Part shown: positions 25,748-35,406 of the stretch, piece after piece
Numbering within the stretch: position 1 is the first letter of the stretch
How the letters are laid out: each line of letters begins with the position of its first letter
Source of the DNA: an uncultured Flavobacteriales bacterium
Lineage (GTDB): Bacteria > Bacteroidota > Bacteroidia > Flavobacteriales_D > Crocinitomicaceae
Direction: 5' to 3'
Assembly (NCBI GenBank): GCA_903939755.1
Contig: CAJAII010000077.1
Coordinates: 62,001 to 126,000, forward strand
DNA: 64,000 bases
Notes under the pieces: generated by a model
What the model saw: the letters and a program-made list of their open reading frames with translations, nothing else
Told to the model about the DNA's origin: nothing
Databases searched by the model: none
Made by a program: the position numbers and the translations under genes

Positions 25748-28024
25748 TTAATTATACAAATGAAGAAAACCGTGGCCTACCAACTCTTGTCCATTGATTC
25801 CGACAGCGATATATTTATAAAAATAGACACCATCGCTTGCCGAATTTTGGTCCACTTTTCCGTCCCAACTAGGATTGTCATTAACTAAGTCCGTGCTTAA
25901 TTTATCAAAGACAACAAGTCCCCAACGATTTACAATTACCAAGTTTAGGGAAGCTAAGTTTTTACTGGTTAAAAAGAATTCATCGTTATCATCGTCGTTA
26001 TTAGGAGTAAAGACATTTGGAGCCTCAACTTCTGGATTAGGTGGAATAGGATAAACACATGAACCATCATTTTGAGAAGCATTGCTGTTAAAATTCAATG
26101 CATTGGGATCATTACATCCACAGATTTCTACCGTAATGGTTGAATATGCTGTATCAGAACACAATGCGCCTTGCGTAACAATTAATTGAATGGTAAATAC
26201 ACCTGCAGAAGCCGGATTATACGAAGTATTCAACGGATTTAAGTCCCCTACCGTATTGGTTTGTCCATTTCCAAAATTCCAATTGTAACTTGTTCCGTTT
26301 TGACTGTTGTTTATTACTGCAACATCCAGAGGAGCGCAACCAGTCGCCGGTATGGCTTGAAAAGAGGCAATTGGTGGATTTAAAATGTCGACAAAAGCGC
26401 TATCACTCACTGCACAAAAGTCATCTGTCACTGTAATGTAGTACCAACCAGACGGTAAGTTTTGCCATACCGAAGCGTCAATAAATCCATTTGGACCTGG
26501 GCCAGTCCACGTATAAGAAGGGACTCCACTTGTTCCAATTGCGACTGCTGACAACGCCCCTGTTGGTTGACAACTTGACGGAAATATATAAATGGTGTCA
26601 ATCGCGATGGTTTGATTCAAAATAATTATCGCGGTATCCGTTTGTGAAAAATTACAATTATCGACCGCAGTGATCAGAATCTGTGTGGTGCCATTTTGGG
26701 TAACATTCAAATATAGGGAGTCGTTTGTACTTAGCTGAGTTCCAGAAATCGAGGTCCAAGTGTAGGTGTATGGCGCATAACCGCCAGAAGCAGATGCCGT
26801 TATCAATAAATTATCTTGAGCACAATAAATAGTTGGGTCACTTTCTGTGATATTAATAATGGGACCATCCCCTATATAAATCGTGCCTTGTGAAAAGATG
26901 GTGTCTCCACATGGATTAACAATATATACAGAAATAATCACCGATTCAAATCCTTCAAGAAGTCCATCTTGCGTAGGGGTAAGATTAATTATTACGGTAT
27001 CTACCCCTGGTAAAAATACAATTGGATTAATTAAGTTATTATAATCAACGCCTTGAGTAGCCGTTCCAGTTATTGTATAATTAATGATTAGCGTATCATT
27101 GACTTCCGTGTCAGGACGAGTAAAAATAAAATCCGCATAGGTACAACCCTCCACAATGGTTGTGTCTCCAGAAACAGTGGCTACGGAAACGTTTACGGCA
27201 TCAGAATTAAAGCTGCCAGCCTCGAGGAAAACACCAGAATCATAAGATTCGTCACCTACATTTGCAATAGCCAATTTAATATGATAAACCTCATTGCATT
27301 GTACATCCGCAGAAGCTGTTAATAAAACGGTGGTCCCATCATATTGAATGGCATCGCCATAAGTTGGTGTTGAAACCGCTTCGTTAAAAACATAATAAGA
27401 AGTATTAGATTGGTCGCCTACATTATTTATAGTAACAGGAATTCCTCCAGGAATAACCGCAATGTTTGCTCCTCCATTAGGATAACCGCCTAAAATGTGT
27501 GGCCCAGAAATTCCAGGGCCCCATAAAAACAAACCGAATGCATCGTTATAACTGGATGGTGAAAATTCCGGGTATTCATCAGAACCAAACATATAATTGA
27601 AAAACAAAGTGTCCCCTGAAGGGATGAAGTCAAATTCTAGCACAATTCCATTTTCAACTGATCCATTTGCAATATCATTTAAATGAGGGTCTCCAGAAAC
27701 TGACGCTGTTGGAGGTGTATTAACCGTAGAAAATGTTGAGTTATTAGGTCCAATGGCACCACTAGCGTTTCCGGTCGTTAAAACTAGCCCGCTTGAAATT
27801 GGAAAAGTTGGATTTGAATTGGTGAAATAACCTATGCTACCAATGGGTGTGTTGGCAGCACCTAAATTCCCATTTATCATAATGTTAAATGCGGTAACAC
27901 CGGACCCCAATAAAATACCATTAACTAATTGTTGAGGTGTTTGTGTATTAGTTACAACTATTGACTGACCGAAACCTTGAGAAAAAATGAATAGAAATGT
28001 GAAAATTGTAAAAATTGATTTCAT
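25748..28024 (-). CDS. secreted adhesin: choice-of-anchor L, Calx-beta-like, PKD and T9SS type B C-terminal domain
   Basis: 758 residues from the ATG at 28024 (an in-frame TTG lies 2 codons upstream). Signal peptide to about residue 20. Residues ~22-260 form a choice-of-anchor L domain (LVNGILLGSGVTAFN, VLEFDFIPSGDTLFFNYMFG, SDEYPE). Then a Calx-beta-like region (~275-385: TITGTATQGVDYNN), SprB-like repeats, a PKD domain (APLDVAVINNS, YNWNFGNGQ), a Cys motif CGCNDPNALNFN...NDGSCVYP and finally the type B T9SS domain (NVFTPNNDDDNDEFFL, VNRWGLVVFDK, GVYFYK, HGFLHLYN). By family it is exported and surface-bound or released, with an adhesive role. Substrate unknown. Confidence 0.9.
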   Translation of the reverse strand: MKSIFTIFTFLFIFSQGFGQSIVVTNTQTPQQLVNGILLGSGVTAFNIMINGNLGAANTPIGSIGYFTNSNPTFPISSGLVLTTGNASGAIGPNNSTFSTVNTPPTASVSGDPHLNDIANGSVENGIVLEFDFIPSGDTLFFNYMFGSDEYPEFSPSSYNDAFGLFLWGPGISGPHILGGYPNGGANIAVIPGGIPVTINNVGDQSNTSYYVFNEAVSTPTYGDAIQYDGTTVLLTASADVQCNEVYHIKLAIANVGDESYDSGVFLEAGSFNSDAVNVSVATVSGDTTIVEGCTYADFIFTRPDTEVNDTLIINYTITGTATQGVDYNNLINPIVFLPGVDTVIINLTPTQDGLLEGFESVIISVYIVNPCGDTIFSQGTIYIGDGPIINITESDPTIYCAQDNLLITASASGGYAPYTYTWTSISGTQLSTNDSLYLNVTQNGTTQILITAVDNCNFSQTDTAIIILNQTIAIDTIYIFPSSCQPTGALSAVAIGTSGVPSYTWTGPGPNGFIDASVWQNLPSGWYYITVTDDFCAVSDSAFVDILNPPIASFQAIPATGCAPLDVAVINNSQNGTSYNWNFGNGQTNTVGDLNPLNTSYNPASAGVFTIQLIVTQGALCSDTAYSTITVEICGCNDPNALNFNSNASQNDGSCVYPIPPNPEVEAPNVFTPNNDDDNDEFFLTSKNLASLNLVIVNRWGLVVFDKLSTDLVNDNPSWDGKVDQNSASDGVYFYKYIAVGINGQELVGHGFLHLYN

Positions 28025-28160
28025 TAGCAATGATTTTTTATATTACAAAATTGTTAAGACTAGAGTTTATTTATTTTAGTTGCATTTCGTCCACTTACAT
28101 GCTATAAGTATTCAAAAATATAGTATTTTCGGGACATTATTGACCTTTATCTTTACTATC

Positions 28161-29552
28161 ATGTTACAAAGTCAAAAGTTTATTGAAAAAAACCGAGAAA
28201 AATTCCTCGATGAATTAATACTATTGCTTAAGATTCCTTCTGTTTCTGCTAATCCCACTTTTACTAATGAAGTAAACAATTGTGCAGAAATGATCGCGTT
28301 AGGCTTGAAGAATATAGGCATGGAAAAGGTGGAAGTTTGTCCGACAGCAGGGTTTCCAATTGTTTATGGAGAAAAAATAATAAACCCCTCATTACCAACT
28401 GTATTAGTTTATGGCCATTATGATGTGCAGCCAGCCGATCCAATAGAACTATGGATTTCTCCTCCCTTTGAGCCTCAAATAAAACAAACCGAAATACATC
28501 CTCAAGGTGCCATATTTGCCCGTGGAGCGTGCGACGATAAAGGGCAAATGTTTATGCACCTAAAAGCGGTTGAAGCCATGTTGCAAACAGGCGAGTTGCC
28601 CTGCAATGTGAAATTCATGATAGAGGGAGAAGAAGAAATTGGCAGCGAAAACCTAGGGGTTTTTATTAAAAATAACAAAGAGAAATTAAAGGCGGATATA
28701 ATAATTGTGTCGGATACAGGAATGCTGGCCAACGATGTTCCATCAATTACAACCGGGTTGAGAGGGCTAAGTTATGTAGAAGTTGAGGTAGTAGGTCCCA
28801 ACCGCGATTTACACTCCGGATTATATGGTGGATGCGTGGCGAATCCTATCAATATACTTTCAGAAATGATTGCGTCATTACACGATGAAGAAGGAAAAAT
28901 AACGATCCCGGGATTTTACGATTCCGTATTAAATCTTTCGGATGAAGAAAGAGCAGAAATGGCTAAGGCTCCATTCTCGCATAAGGATTATTGTACAGCA
29001 CTTGATATAGAAGATACATATGGAGAAGTAGGATACTCAACTTTGGAAAGGGGATCTATCCGTCCAACCTTAGATGTAAACGGCATTTGGGGTGGATATA
29101 TAGGCGAAGGCGCAAAAACCGTTATTGCATCTAAAGCAAATGCTAAAATTTCTATGCGTTTAGTTCCTAATCAAGCGCCAGAAATAATAACGGATTTATT
29201 TACAAAGCATTTTGAATCCATTGCCCCTAAAGGCGTTAAGGTGACAGTAAAACCTCATCATGGGGGAGAATCAGCGGTAACACCAATTGATTCAATCGGA
29301 TACAAAGCGGCTAGCTTAGCGTATGAAAAGACCTTTAATAAAAAGCCTATCCCAGTTAGAAGTGGTGGAAGCATTCCAATTGTTGCTATGTTCGAAAAGG
29401 AACTTGGATTAAAAACGGTACTAATGGGCTTCGGTTTAGATAGCGATGCCATACATTCTCCGAACGAACATTTTGGACTGTTTAATTTTTACAAAGGCAT
29501 TGAGACCATTCCCTATTTTTATTACTATTTTAATCAATTGATCAATAAATGA
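28161..29552 (+). CDS. M20-family metallodipeptidase
   Basis: 463 residues from ATG 28161; an in-frame start 27 codons earlier adds a hydrophobic stretch with no family support. Di-zinc motifs: YGHYDVQPADP (His ligand, ~83-93), ARGACDDKGQM (bridging Asp), MIEGEEEIGSENLG (catalytic Glu-Glu) and the late HSPNEHF ligand. An insertion domain with PNRDLHSGLYGG is typical of the CNDP/PepV-like dipeptidase group. It hydrolyses dipeptides in the cytoplasm. The stop overlaps the next gene by ATGA. Confidence 0.92.
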   Translation: MLQSQKFIEKNREKFLDELILLLKIPSVSANPTFTNEVNNCAEMIALGLKNIGMEKVEVCPTAGFPIVYGEKIINPSLPTVLVYGHYDVQPADPIELWISPPFEPQIKQTEIHPQGAIFARGACDDKGQMFMHLKAVEAMLQTGELPCNVKFMIEGEEEIGSENLGVFIKNNKEKLKADIIIVSDTGMLANDVPSITTGLRGLSYVEVEVVGPNRDLHSGLYGGCVANPINILSEMIASLHDEEGKITIPGFYDSVLNLSDEERAEMAKAPFSHKDYCTALDIEDTYGEVGYSTLERGSIRPTLDVNGIWGGYIGEGAKTVIASKANAKISMRLVPNQAPEIITDLFTKHFESIAPKGVKVTVKPHHGGESAVTPIDSIGYKAASLAYEKTFNKKPIPVRSGGSIPIVAMFEKELGLKTVLMGFGLDSDAIHSPNEHFGLFNFYKGIETIPYFYYYFNQLINK

Positions 29553-30022
29553 AAAAAGGATTGCTTTTCGTTGCTTGGCTGCTAATTCTAAGTGCCTGTT
29601 CTATTTATAAAGAACCTGAATTTAAAGAACTGAATGGATATAAATTAACCGAAATGGATGGAAATAATATCCGTTTTAATGTTGATGGAATTATTTCAAA
29701 TCCTAATTGGTATGCGATTAAAATAAAAAAATCAAGCTTGGATATTTACATTGAAAATAAAAAATTCGGGGTGATATCGCTCGATAATAAGATCAAAATT
29801 AAATCAAAACTAGACAATAACTTATCCGTTCCTATCACATTAGTTTTGGAGCCTGGGGCAATGGTAAAGATGATGGGGATGGCTTTTCGCGATTCGATTT
29901 CAATGGAAATAAAAGGGCCGATAAAGGCCGGTGTGTTTTTTATTTATCATAAATTCCCCGTTCAATTCACGAAAAACGTTTCAAGTAAAGCCATTATTAA
30001 AAACCTATTTACAAGTCCTTAA
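29549..30022 (+). CDS. LEA type 2-like lipoprotein
   Basis: 157 residues. Lipobox ILSAC (Cys16). The mature domain (KEPEFKELNGYKLTEMDG, VDGIISNPNWYAIKIKKSSLDIYIENK) fits the water-stress/LEA14-like Ig fold often found as a lipoprotein in Bacteroidota. Function unknown. It is translationally coupled to the dipeptidase and sits 2 bases before polA. Confidence 0.8.
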   Translation: MKKGLLFVAWLLILSACSIYKEPEFKELNGYKLTEMDGNNIRFNVDGIISNPNWYAIKIKKSSLDIYIENKKFGVISLDNKIKIKSKLDNNLSVPITLVLEPGAMVKMMGMAFRDSISMEIKGPIKAGVFFIYHKFPVQFTKNVSSKAIIKNLFTSP

Positions 30023-30024
30023 CT

Positions 30025-32841
30025 ATGCTGTCAGCTGAATCACCAAAAAAACTATTTTTATTAGACGCCTACGCATTAATCTATCGGGCCTATTTTGCCT
30101 TTGTTAAAAACCCACGTGTTAATTCAAAAGGAGAAAATACTTCTGCTGCATTCGGTTTTACCAACGTACTTATTGACATAATTAAAAATGAAAAGCCAAC
30201 GCATATTGCCGTTGTATTTGATCCACCTGGAGGTTCAACCCATCGTCAAGAACAATTTGAGGCATATAAGGCACACCGGGAGGAAATGCCTGAAGATATT
30301 CGGTCCATGATTCAACCCATAAAACGAATCGTTGAAGCATTTAACATCCCACTTTTGGAAATTGCTGGGTACGAAGCAGATGATCTTATTGGCGCTTTAG
30401 CTAAAATAGCTGAGACCAAAGGTTTTGTTACCTACATGATGACGCCTGATAAAGATTATGCCCAGTTAGTCACTGACAAAACGTTCATTTATAAACCCGG
30501 AAGGAGTGGGAATCCAGCTGAAATATTAGGTGTAAAAGAAGTTTGTGAAAAATTTGAAGTAGAGCGACCCGAACAAGTAATTGATATTTTAGGATTGTGG
30601 GGAGATGCAGCAGACAACATTCCTGGTATTCCTGGTATTGGTGAAAAAACCAGTAAAATTCTCATTGCTAAATACGGCTCTATTGAAAATTTGATCGCCA
30701 ACGCACATGAATTAAAAGGAAAACAACAAGAAAATGTTATTGAATTTGCTGAACAAGGATTGGTTTCAAAAATGCTGGCGACAATTATCACAGATATCGA
30801 TGTTGAATTCGATGAGGAGAAGCTCATCATGTGCGAAGTCGATGCCGACAAAGTTAGAGACGTATTTACAGAATTAGAATTTAGAAATTTAACCAAGCGA
30901 ATTCTTGGTGAAGAGGAGGTTACGCAAACGGATTTCGCACATCCTAAAAATGGGACTACGGAACAATTGGATTTGTTTGGTATGCAAAGTATGATCGAAA
31001 AGCAGGAGCCCGTTGAAACAGCTAATTACAAAACGATTGTTTCTGAGAAACCGAGCTATCACTTTATTAATACGCAAGAAGAAAGAAACGAGTTGTTGGC
31101 CATCTTACTTACCCAATCGCAGGTGTGTTTTGATACCGAAACAACAGGAGTTGATGCCTTGCATGCAGATTTAGTTGGGTTTTCTTTCTCATATAAAGCC
31201 AGAGAAGCATTCTACGTGGCCGTACCTAAAGAATTTGATGAAGCGAAAAAGATACTCTCCTTTTTTATGCCTTGTTTTGAAAGTATGGAAATAGAAAAAA
31301 TTGGCCATAATATTAAATATGATTTAAAAGTACTACAGCGATATGGTATTAAGGTACTGGGGCCAATGTTCGACACGATGATTGCGCATTATTTGATTAA
31401 TCCAGAAGCCAAACAAAGCATGGACTTCCTTGCTAATTTCTACCTGAATTACCAACCTATTTCTATTGAAGCCCTAATTGGAAAGAAAGGGAAAGGACAA
31501 GGGAATATGGGAGACATGAAACAGGAAGACATTTCTGATTACGCATGCGAAGACGCGGATATTACCTTTCAATTAAAACAAGTGTTGGAACCTCAAATTC
31601 AAAAGCCACATTTATTTGATTTATTCTATAACATGGAAATGCCCTTGGTTGAAGTGCTTAAAGACATGGAGTTTGAAGGTATTTCAATTGATGTACCCGC
31701 TTTGAAAGACTATTCCCACGAATTAGATCTAATATTAATTCAACTAGAAAAAGAAATTAAAATTGACGCTGGTTTAGACTTTAATCTTGATTCTCCCAAA
31801 CAATTGGGTGAGGTACTTTTTGAACACTTAAAAATTTCCTCAAAAGCAAAAAAAACAAAGACCGGTCAATATGCAACTGCTGAAGATGTATTACAAAAAC
31901 ATGAAAAAGATCACCCCATAATTCCTAAAATATTAGAATATAGACAACTACGAAAATTAAAATCTACCTACGTCGATCCGTTACCTATGCTTTGTGATCC
32001 TGTTGATGGAAGGATTCACACCAACTTTATGCAAACCGTAACCGCAACAGGGAGGCTAAGTTCAAATAATCCAAACCTTCAAAACATTCCTGTCCGATCA
32101 GCAAAAGGACGTGAAATCAGGCGGGCATTTGTGGCTAGGAATCCTGAATTTAAACTTATGGCAGTAGATTATTCACAGATTGAATTAAGAATTATTGCCG
32201 CTCTAAGTGAGGACGAAACTATGATTTCAGCCTTTAAAGCTGGACTTGACATTCACACTGCAACTGCTGCCAATGTGTTTAAAACCCCCTTAGCAGAAGT
32301 TTCAAGAGAGCAACGAAGTGCTGCCAAGGCCGTTAATTTTGGAATTATTTACGGGCAATCCGCATTTGGACTTTCACAAAACCTTTCTATTTCCAGAACA
32401 GAAGCGAAAACAATCATCGATAGTTATTTTGAACAGTTTAAAACGATTAAAACCTACATGGAGAAAGTGGTGTCAGATGCAAGAGAGTTGGGCTATGTTG
32501 AAACTATTATGAAGCGTAGAAGGTATTTACCAGATATTAATTCTACGAATGCTATTGTCCGGGGATTTGCAGAAAGAAATGCGGTCAACGCGCCGATTCA
32601 AGGTTCTGCCGCTGACATTATTAAAATGGCCATGATTGCTGTTCACAAGGCCATGAAATTAGAAAATGTGAAGTCTAAAATGATTCTTCAAGTACACGAT
32701 GAATTAGTTTTTGACGTACATGTGTCCGAAGAAATAATGATGCAATTACTGGTTAAATCTGCGATGGAGAATGCTATTAACCTAATTGTTCCAATGGAAG
32801 TAGAATTAAAACTTGCCCAAAATTGGCTCGAAGCACATTAA
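30025..32841 (+). CDS. polA: DNA polymerase I
   Basis: 938 residues with all three classical domains. 5'-nuclease domain (1-~290: FLLDAYALIYRAYFAF, AGYEADDLIGALA, GIPGIGEKTS). 3'-5' exonuclease (~365-545) with intact acidic motifs: VCFDTETTG, IGHNIKYDL and YACEDADITFQL. Polymerase domain (~560-938): motif A AVDYSQIELRI, motif B RSAAKAVNFGIIYG, motif C QVHDELVFDV. Hence proofreading is likely active, unlike Pol I of Thermus. It fills gaps in repair and removes RNA primers. The gene is followed 9 bases later by a small lipoprotein. Confidence 0.97.
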   Translation: MLSAESPKKLFLLDAYALIYRAYFAFVKNPRVNSKGENTSAAFGFTNVLIDIIKNEKPTHIAVVFDPPGGSTHRQEQFEAYKAHREEMPEDIRSMIQPIKRIVEAFNIPLLEIAGYEADDLIGALAKIAETKGFVTYMMTPDKDYAQLVTDKTFIYKPGRSGNPAEILGVKEVCEKFEVERPEQVIDILGLWGDAADNIPGIPGIGEKTSKILIAKYGSIENLIANAHELKGKQQENVIEFAEQGLVSKMLATIITDIDVEFDEEKLIMCEVDADKVRDVFTELEFRNLTKRILGEEEVTQTDFAHPKNGTTEQLDLFGMQSMIEKQEPVETANYKTIVSEKPSYHFINTQEERNELLAILLTQSQVCFDTETTGVDALHADLVGFSFSYKAREAFYVAVPKEFDEAKKILSFFMPCFESMEIEKIGHNIKYDLKVLQRYGIKVLGPMFDTMIAHYLINPEAKQSMDFLANFYLNYQPISIEALIGKKGKGQGNMGDMKQEDISDYACEDADITFQLKQVLEPQIQKPHLFDLFYNMEMPLVEVLKDMEFEGISIDVPALKDYSHELDLILIQLEKEIKIDAGLDFNLDSPKQLGEVLFEHLKISSKAKKTKTGQYATAEDVLQKHEKDHPIIPKILEYRQLRKLKSTYVDPLPMLCDPVDGRIHTNFMQTVTATGRLSSNNPNLQNIPVRSAKGREIRRAFVARNPEFKLMAVDYSQIELRIIAALSEDETMISAFKAGLDIHTATAANVFKTPLAEVSREQRSAAKAVNFGIIYGQSAFGLSQNLSISRTEAKTIIDSYFEQFKTIKTYMEKVVSDARELGYVETIMKRRRYLPDINSTNAIVRGFAERNAVNAPIQGSAADIIKMAMIAVHKAMKLENVKSKMILQVHDELVFDVHVSEEIMMQLLVKSAMENAINLIVPMEVELKLAQNWLEAH

Positions 32842-32850
32842 ATAATTAAT

Positions 32851-33240
32851 ATGAGAAACTTCTTTTTTTTTAGCCTGATGACCAGCTTTCTTTATGCTTG
32901 TAATAAACCTATTTATGATTATCGAAGTAAATATGTTGGGACATATCAAGTGATTCAATATAATAAGAGCTGGATTGGTGGACAAGCATATTCCTATGAC
33001 ACGAGCTATTATGATATAAAAGTGGAGCGGTCGGATGAAAAATATTATGTGAATTTTACTTCTGATAATGGGGAAACAAACTATCTTTTAGAAAAAGATG
33101 GGACAATACACTATAAAAGTCCCGATTGGCATTACCAAATTGAAGGGGAATTTAATACAAAATCCAAATTCACAATAATCGGAGGTTATTATGGCCTTGG
33201 CGGAGGGACTTCTTTTACATCCATAGGAACAAAAAAATAA
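32851..33240 (+). CDS. small lipoprotein, unknown function
   Basis: 129 residues. Lipobox FLYAC (Cys17). The mature region has repeated Tyr-rich strands (YVGTYQVIQYNKSW, IEGEFNTKSKFTIIGGYYG) consistent with a lipocalin-like or small barrel fold. No family recognised. It lies 9 bases after polA and 31 bases before dxr, whose own promoter-like element lies in that gap. Confidence 0.65.
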   Translation: MRNFFFFSLMTSFLYACNKPIYDYRSKYVGTYQVIQYNKSWIGGQAYSYDTSYYDIKVERSDEKYYVNFTSDNGETNYLLEKDGTIHYKSPDWHYQIEGEFNTKSKFTIIGGYYGLGGGTSFTSIGTKK

Positions 33241-33259
33241 ATAAACGTATTGAATTGGT

Positions 33260-33267
33260 TAAATTTG
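33260..33267 (+). promoter_or_regulatory. candidate -7 promoter element for dxr
   Basis: TAAATTTG matches TAnnTTTG. Only four bases separate it from the dxr ATG at 33272, so the transcript would be leaderless. Confidence 0.4.
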
Positions 33268-33271
33268 ACAA

Positions 33272-34435
33272 ATGAATAAGAAGAAGGGAATTGCCATTCT
33301 AGGCTCCACAGGGTCTATTGGGACACAAACATTAGAAGTAATTGAAGCGTATCCAGACTATTTTGATTTACAAGTCATCACTGCCCATAATAATGTTGAA
33401 TTATTGATAGAACAAGCGCTGAAATTTCACCCGAATACGGTCGTTATTTCAAATGAAAGTCATTATAAAAAATTAAAAGAGGCCCTTTGGAATGAAGATA
33501 TTCATGTTTATTGTGGAGAAGACGCACTTTGTCAAGTGGTTGAGGCTACAGACGTTGATATTGTACTGACCGCCTTGGTTGGTTATGCGGGCTTACGACC
33601 AACCATATCAGCTATTAATGCAAAGAAATCCATTGCCTTAGCCAATAAAGAAACATTAGTGGTTGCTGGTGAATTAATAACGCAACTAGCAAAAGAAAAT
33701 GGTGTTCCCATTTTTCCTGTAGATTCGGAACATTCTGCGATCTTTCAATGTTTGATTGGTGAGTTTCATAACCCCATTGAGAAAATTTACCTCACGGCGT
33801 CTGGGGGGCCATTTCGAGGTTATTCAATCGATCAACTTACAAAAGTAACCTTAGAACAGGCATTAAAACATCCGAATTGGTCGATGGGAGCAAAAATAAC
33901 CATCGACTCTGCTTCTTTAATGAATAAAGGACTAGAGGTTATCGAGGCCAAATGGTTATTTAATTTACAAAGTAACCAAATAGATGTAATTGTACACCCT
34001 CAATCAATCGTTCATTCGCTTGTTCAATTTGAAGACGGTAGTATGAAAGCACAAATGGGCTTGCCCGATATGAAATTACCCATCCAATTTGCACTTACCT
34101 ATCCCCATCGGCTCAAAACAGATTTTCCTCGCTTTAATTTTATGGATTACCCCAATTTAACCTTTGAACAAGCCGATAGAAAGGTGTTTAAAAATTTAGA
34201 TTTGGCGTACAGAGTGATGGAAAGGAAAGGTACTGCCGCCTGTGCTTTGAATGCAGCAAATGAAGTCGCTGTCGCCGCATTTTTAGACAATAAAATACAG
34301 TTTCTAGATATTTCAAGGCTCAATGAAGAGGTAATGGAATCCATTGCCAATGTCCTTTCCCCAAAATACGATGATTTCGTAAGTGTAGACCTAAGCGCTC
34401 GAGAAATTACCCGTCAAAAAATAGAGCGTTTATGA
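33272..34435 (+). CDS. dxr: 1-deoxy-D-xylulose-5-phosphate reductoisomerase
   Basis: Second step of the MEP isoprenoid pathway, converting DXP to 2-C-methyl-D-erythritol-4-phosphate with NADPH. 387 residues. Motifs: ILGSTGSIGTQTLEVI (NADPH loop), IALANKETLV, PVDSEHSAIFQCL (metal-binding Asp/Glu), TASGGPFRGY, IDSASLMNKGLEVIEA and KAQMGLPDMKLPIQ. It complements dxs at 50658-52616, so this organism makes isoprenoids by the MEP route. Its stop overlaps the following gene's ATG by 4 bases. Confidence 0.96.
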   Translation: MNKKKGIAILGSTGSIGTQTLEVIEAYPDYFDLQVITAHNNVELLIEQALKFHPNTVVISNESHYKKLKEALWNEDIHVYCGEDALCQVVEATDVDIVLTALVGYAGLRPTISAINAKKSIALANKETLVVAGELITQLAKENGVPIFPVDSEHSAIFQCLIGEFHNPIEKIYLTASGGPFRGYSIDQLTKVTLEQALKHPNWSMGAKITIDSASLMNKGLEVIEAKWLFNLQSNQIDVIVHPQSIVHSLVQFEDGSMKAQMGLPDMKLPIQFALTYPHRLKTDFPRFNFMDYPNLTFEQADRKVFKNLDLAYRVMERKGTAACALNAANEVAVAAFLDNKIQFLDISRLNEEVMESIANVLSPKYDDFVSVDLSAREITRQKIERL

Positions 34436-34944
34436 GCATACAAAACCTATTCGTGTTTTTTATGAGTGTATATTTTATCGCAAGTTGCCAATCCTATCAC
34501 ATACAGCTGCACGGAGATATTTATAAGCCATATTGCGGTGGCGCTCGACCGACACAAGAGCAAGAAAAGGGTGTTGTGATGCCTGCTTCGTATAAAGTTT
34601 ATATTGTTTTTGACTTATTAAATAAGCAAGATAAAGTGCTTAAAAAAATTGAGCTGGATAGTAATGGGAATTATTTTGGTGAGTTTAAAGTAGGGTATTA
34701 CGCATTAAAACAAGTAGAAAAATCGTGGTCAATAGAAACGTTAAAAAAATATTATTCCGTAATGGACACGATAAACTATCGCTATGCTGGTGATAAAAAA
34801 ATTACCATCTGGAAAGAACAATTAGATTATGTTTTTGAAGTTAAAAAAGAAACAGCAAAAAGCACCAATAATTTTACGATGAAAGAAAACTGTTTTGTTG
34901 GCTTAAATCCATGTTTTGAATACATTGGGCCAAAACCTAGGTAG
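34432..34944 (+). CDS. lipoprotein, unknown function
   Basis: 170 residues. Lipobox FIASC (Cys19). The mature part begins with GDIYKPYCGGARPTQEQEKG and reads like a carboxypeptidase-regulatory-like beta sandwich (YKVYIVFDLLNKQDKVLKKIELDSNGNYFGEFKVGYY). Four Cys. It is coupled to dxr by ATGA. A 22-base piece of its 3' end (34891-34912) is repeated at 37662-37683, within a recombined segment beside the multicopper oxidase. Confidence 0.65.
   Translation: MSIQNLFVFFMSVYFIASCQSYHIQLHGDIYKPYCGGARPTQEQEKGVVMPASYKVYIVFDLLNKQDKVLKKIELDSNGNYFGEFKVGYYALKQVEKSWSIETLKKYYSVMDTINYRYAGDKKITIWKEQLDYVFEVKKETAKSTNNFTMKENCFVGLNPCFEYIGPKPR
34891..34912 (+). repeat. 22-bp segment duplicated at 37662-37683
   Basis: Exact 22-base match, starting TGTTTTGTTGG and ending AATCCAT, between the 3' part of the lipoprotein gene and the copy near 37.67 kb. 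It joins there to the second duplicated block at the shared AATCCAT. Confidence 0.85.
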
Positions 34945-34950
34945 CAAAAG

Positions 34951-35313
34951 TTAATTAAGGGGCTTCTCTTCCAAATAATACTCATTGGCAACAAAATAAT
35001 CAATCATTGCCTCTTTAATAAGGTGCTGTTGTTCCCTGTCGGAAATCGCGGGAATCGCTTTTAACAACTTAAAATGTGGCCAGTTTTCTTTATCACGCCC
35101 TTCAAATTGGTAATAACCATAAGGCTCTAATAAAGTACAAATAGCTATATGAAGTAAATCCGTCTTTTCAGATTTTGAATAATTTTTGTGTCCTTGCCCT
35201 AATTCATTCACCCCAATCAAAAATAAAATGGCCTGGACATCCATTCCTCCACCAAAAGTTATTTCTAGGTGTTTGGTTAATGCCTGAAAGCGTAATTCAA
35301 TATCGTAATCCAT
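34951..35313 (-). CDS. conserved Bacteroidota hypothetical protein
   Basis: 120 residues, acidic and helical, soluble with no signal peptide: MDYDIELRFQALTKHLEIT, ILFLIGVNELGQG, LHIAICTLLEPYGYY. I know similar proteins in Flavobacteriales without known function. It converges on the dxr-lipoprotein pair (6-base gap). Its ATG lies at the edge of the imperfect duplication described at 35310-35378. Confidence 0.7.
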   Translation of the reverse strand: MDYDIELRFQALTKHLEITFGGGMDVQAILFLIGVNELGQGHKNYSKSEKTDLLHIAICTLLEPYGYYQFEGRDKENWPHFKLLKAIPAISDREQQHLIKEAMIDYFVANEYYLEEKPLN

Positions 35314-35378
35314 AGTACAAAAGTACGAAAGATAAAGTGATCATTAAGGAAACGTCAAGGAGAATGCGAAATCTAGTC
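35310..35378 (+). repeat. imperfect direct repeat, copy A (partner 37680-37740)
   Basis: Starts CCATAGTA at the start codon of gene 34951-35313. The stretch 35328-35378 matches 37690-37740 in 46 of 51 positions, counted by eye; copy B lacks 8-9 bases after CCATAGTA. It flanks the left side of the multicopper oxidase region. Confidence 0.8.
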
Positions 35379-35406
35379 TTGCCTGGAAATCGTTTAATTT
35401 AGATGA

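Noticed and set aside
28080-28160. 27-residue N-terminal extension of the dipeptidase as a signal peptide
   Set aside because: The hydrophobic stretch lacks a basic start and a cleavage motif, and family members of this type are cytoplasmic, so the start at 28161 is preferred.
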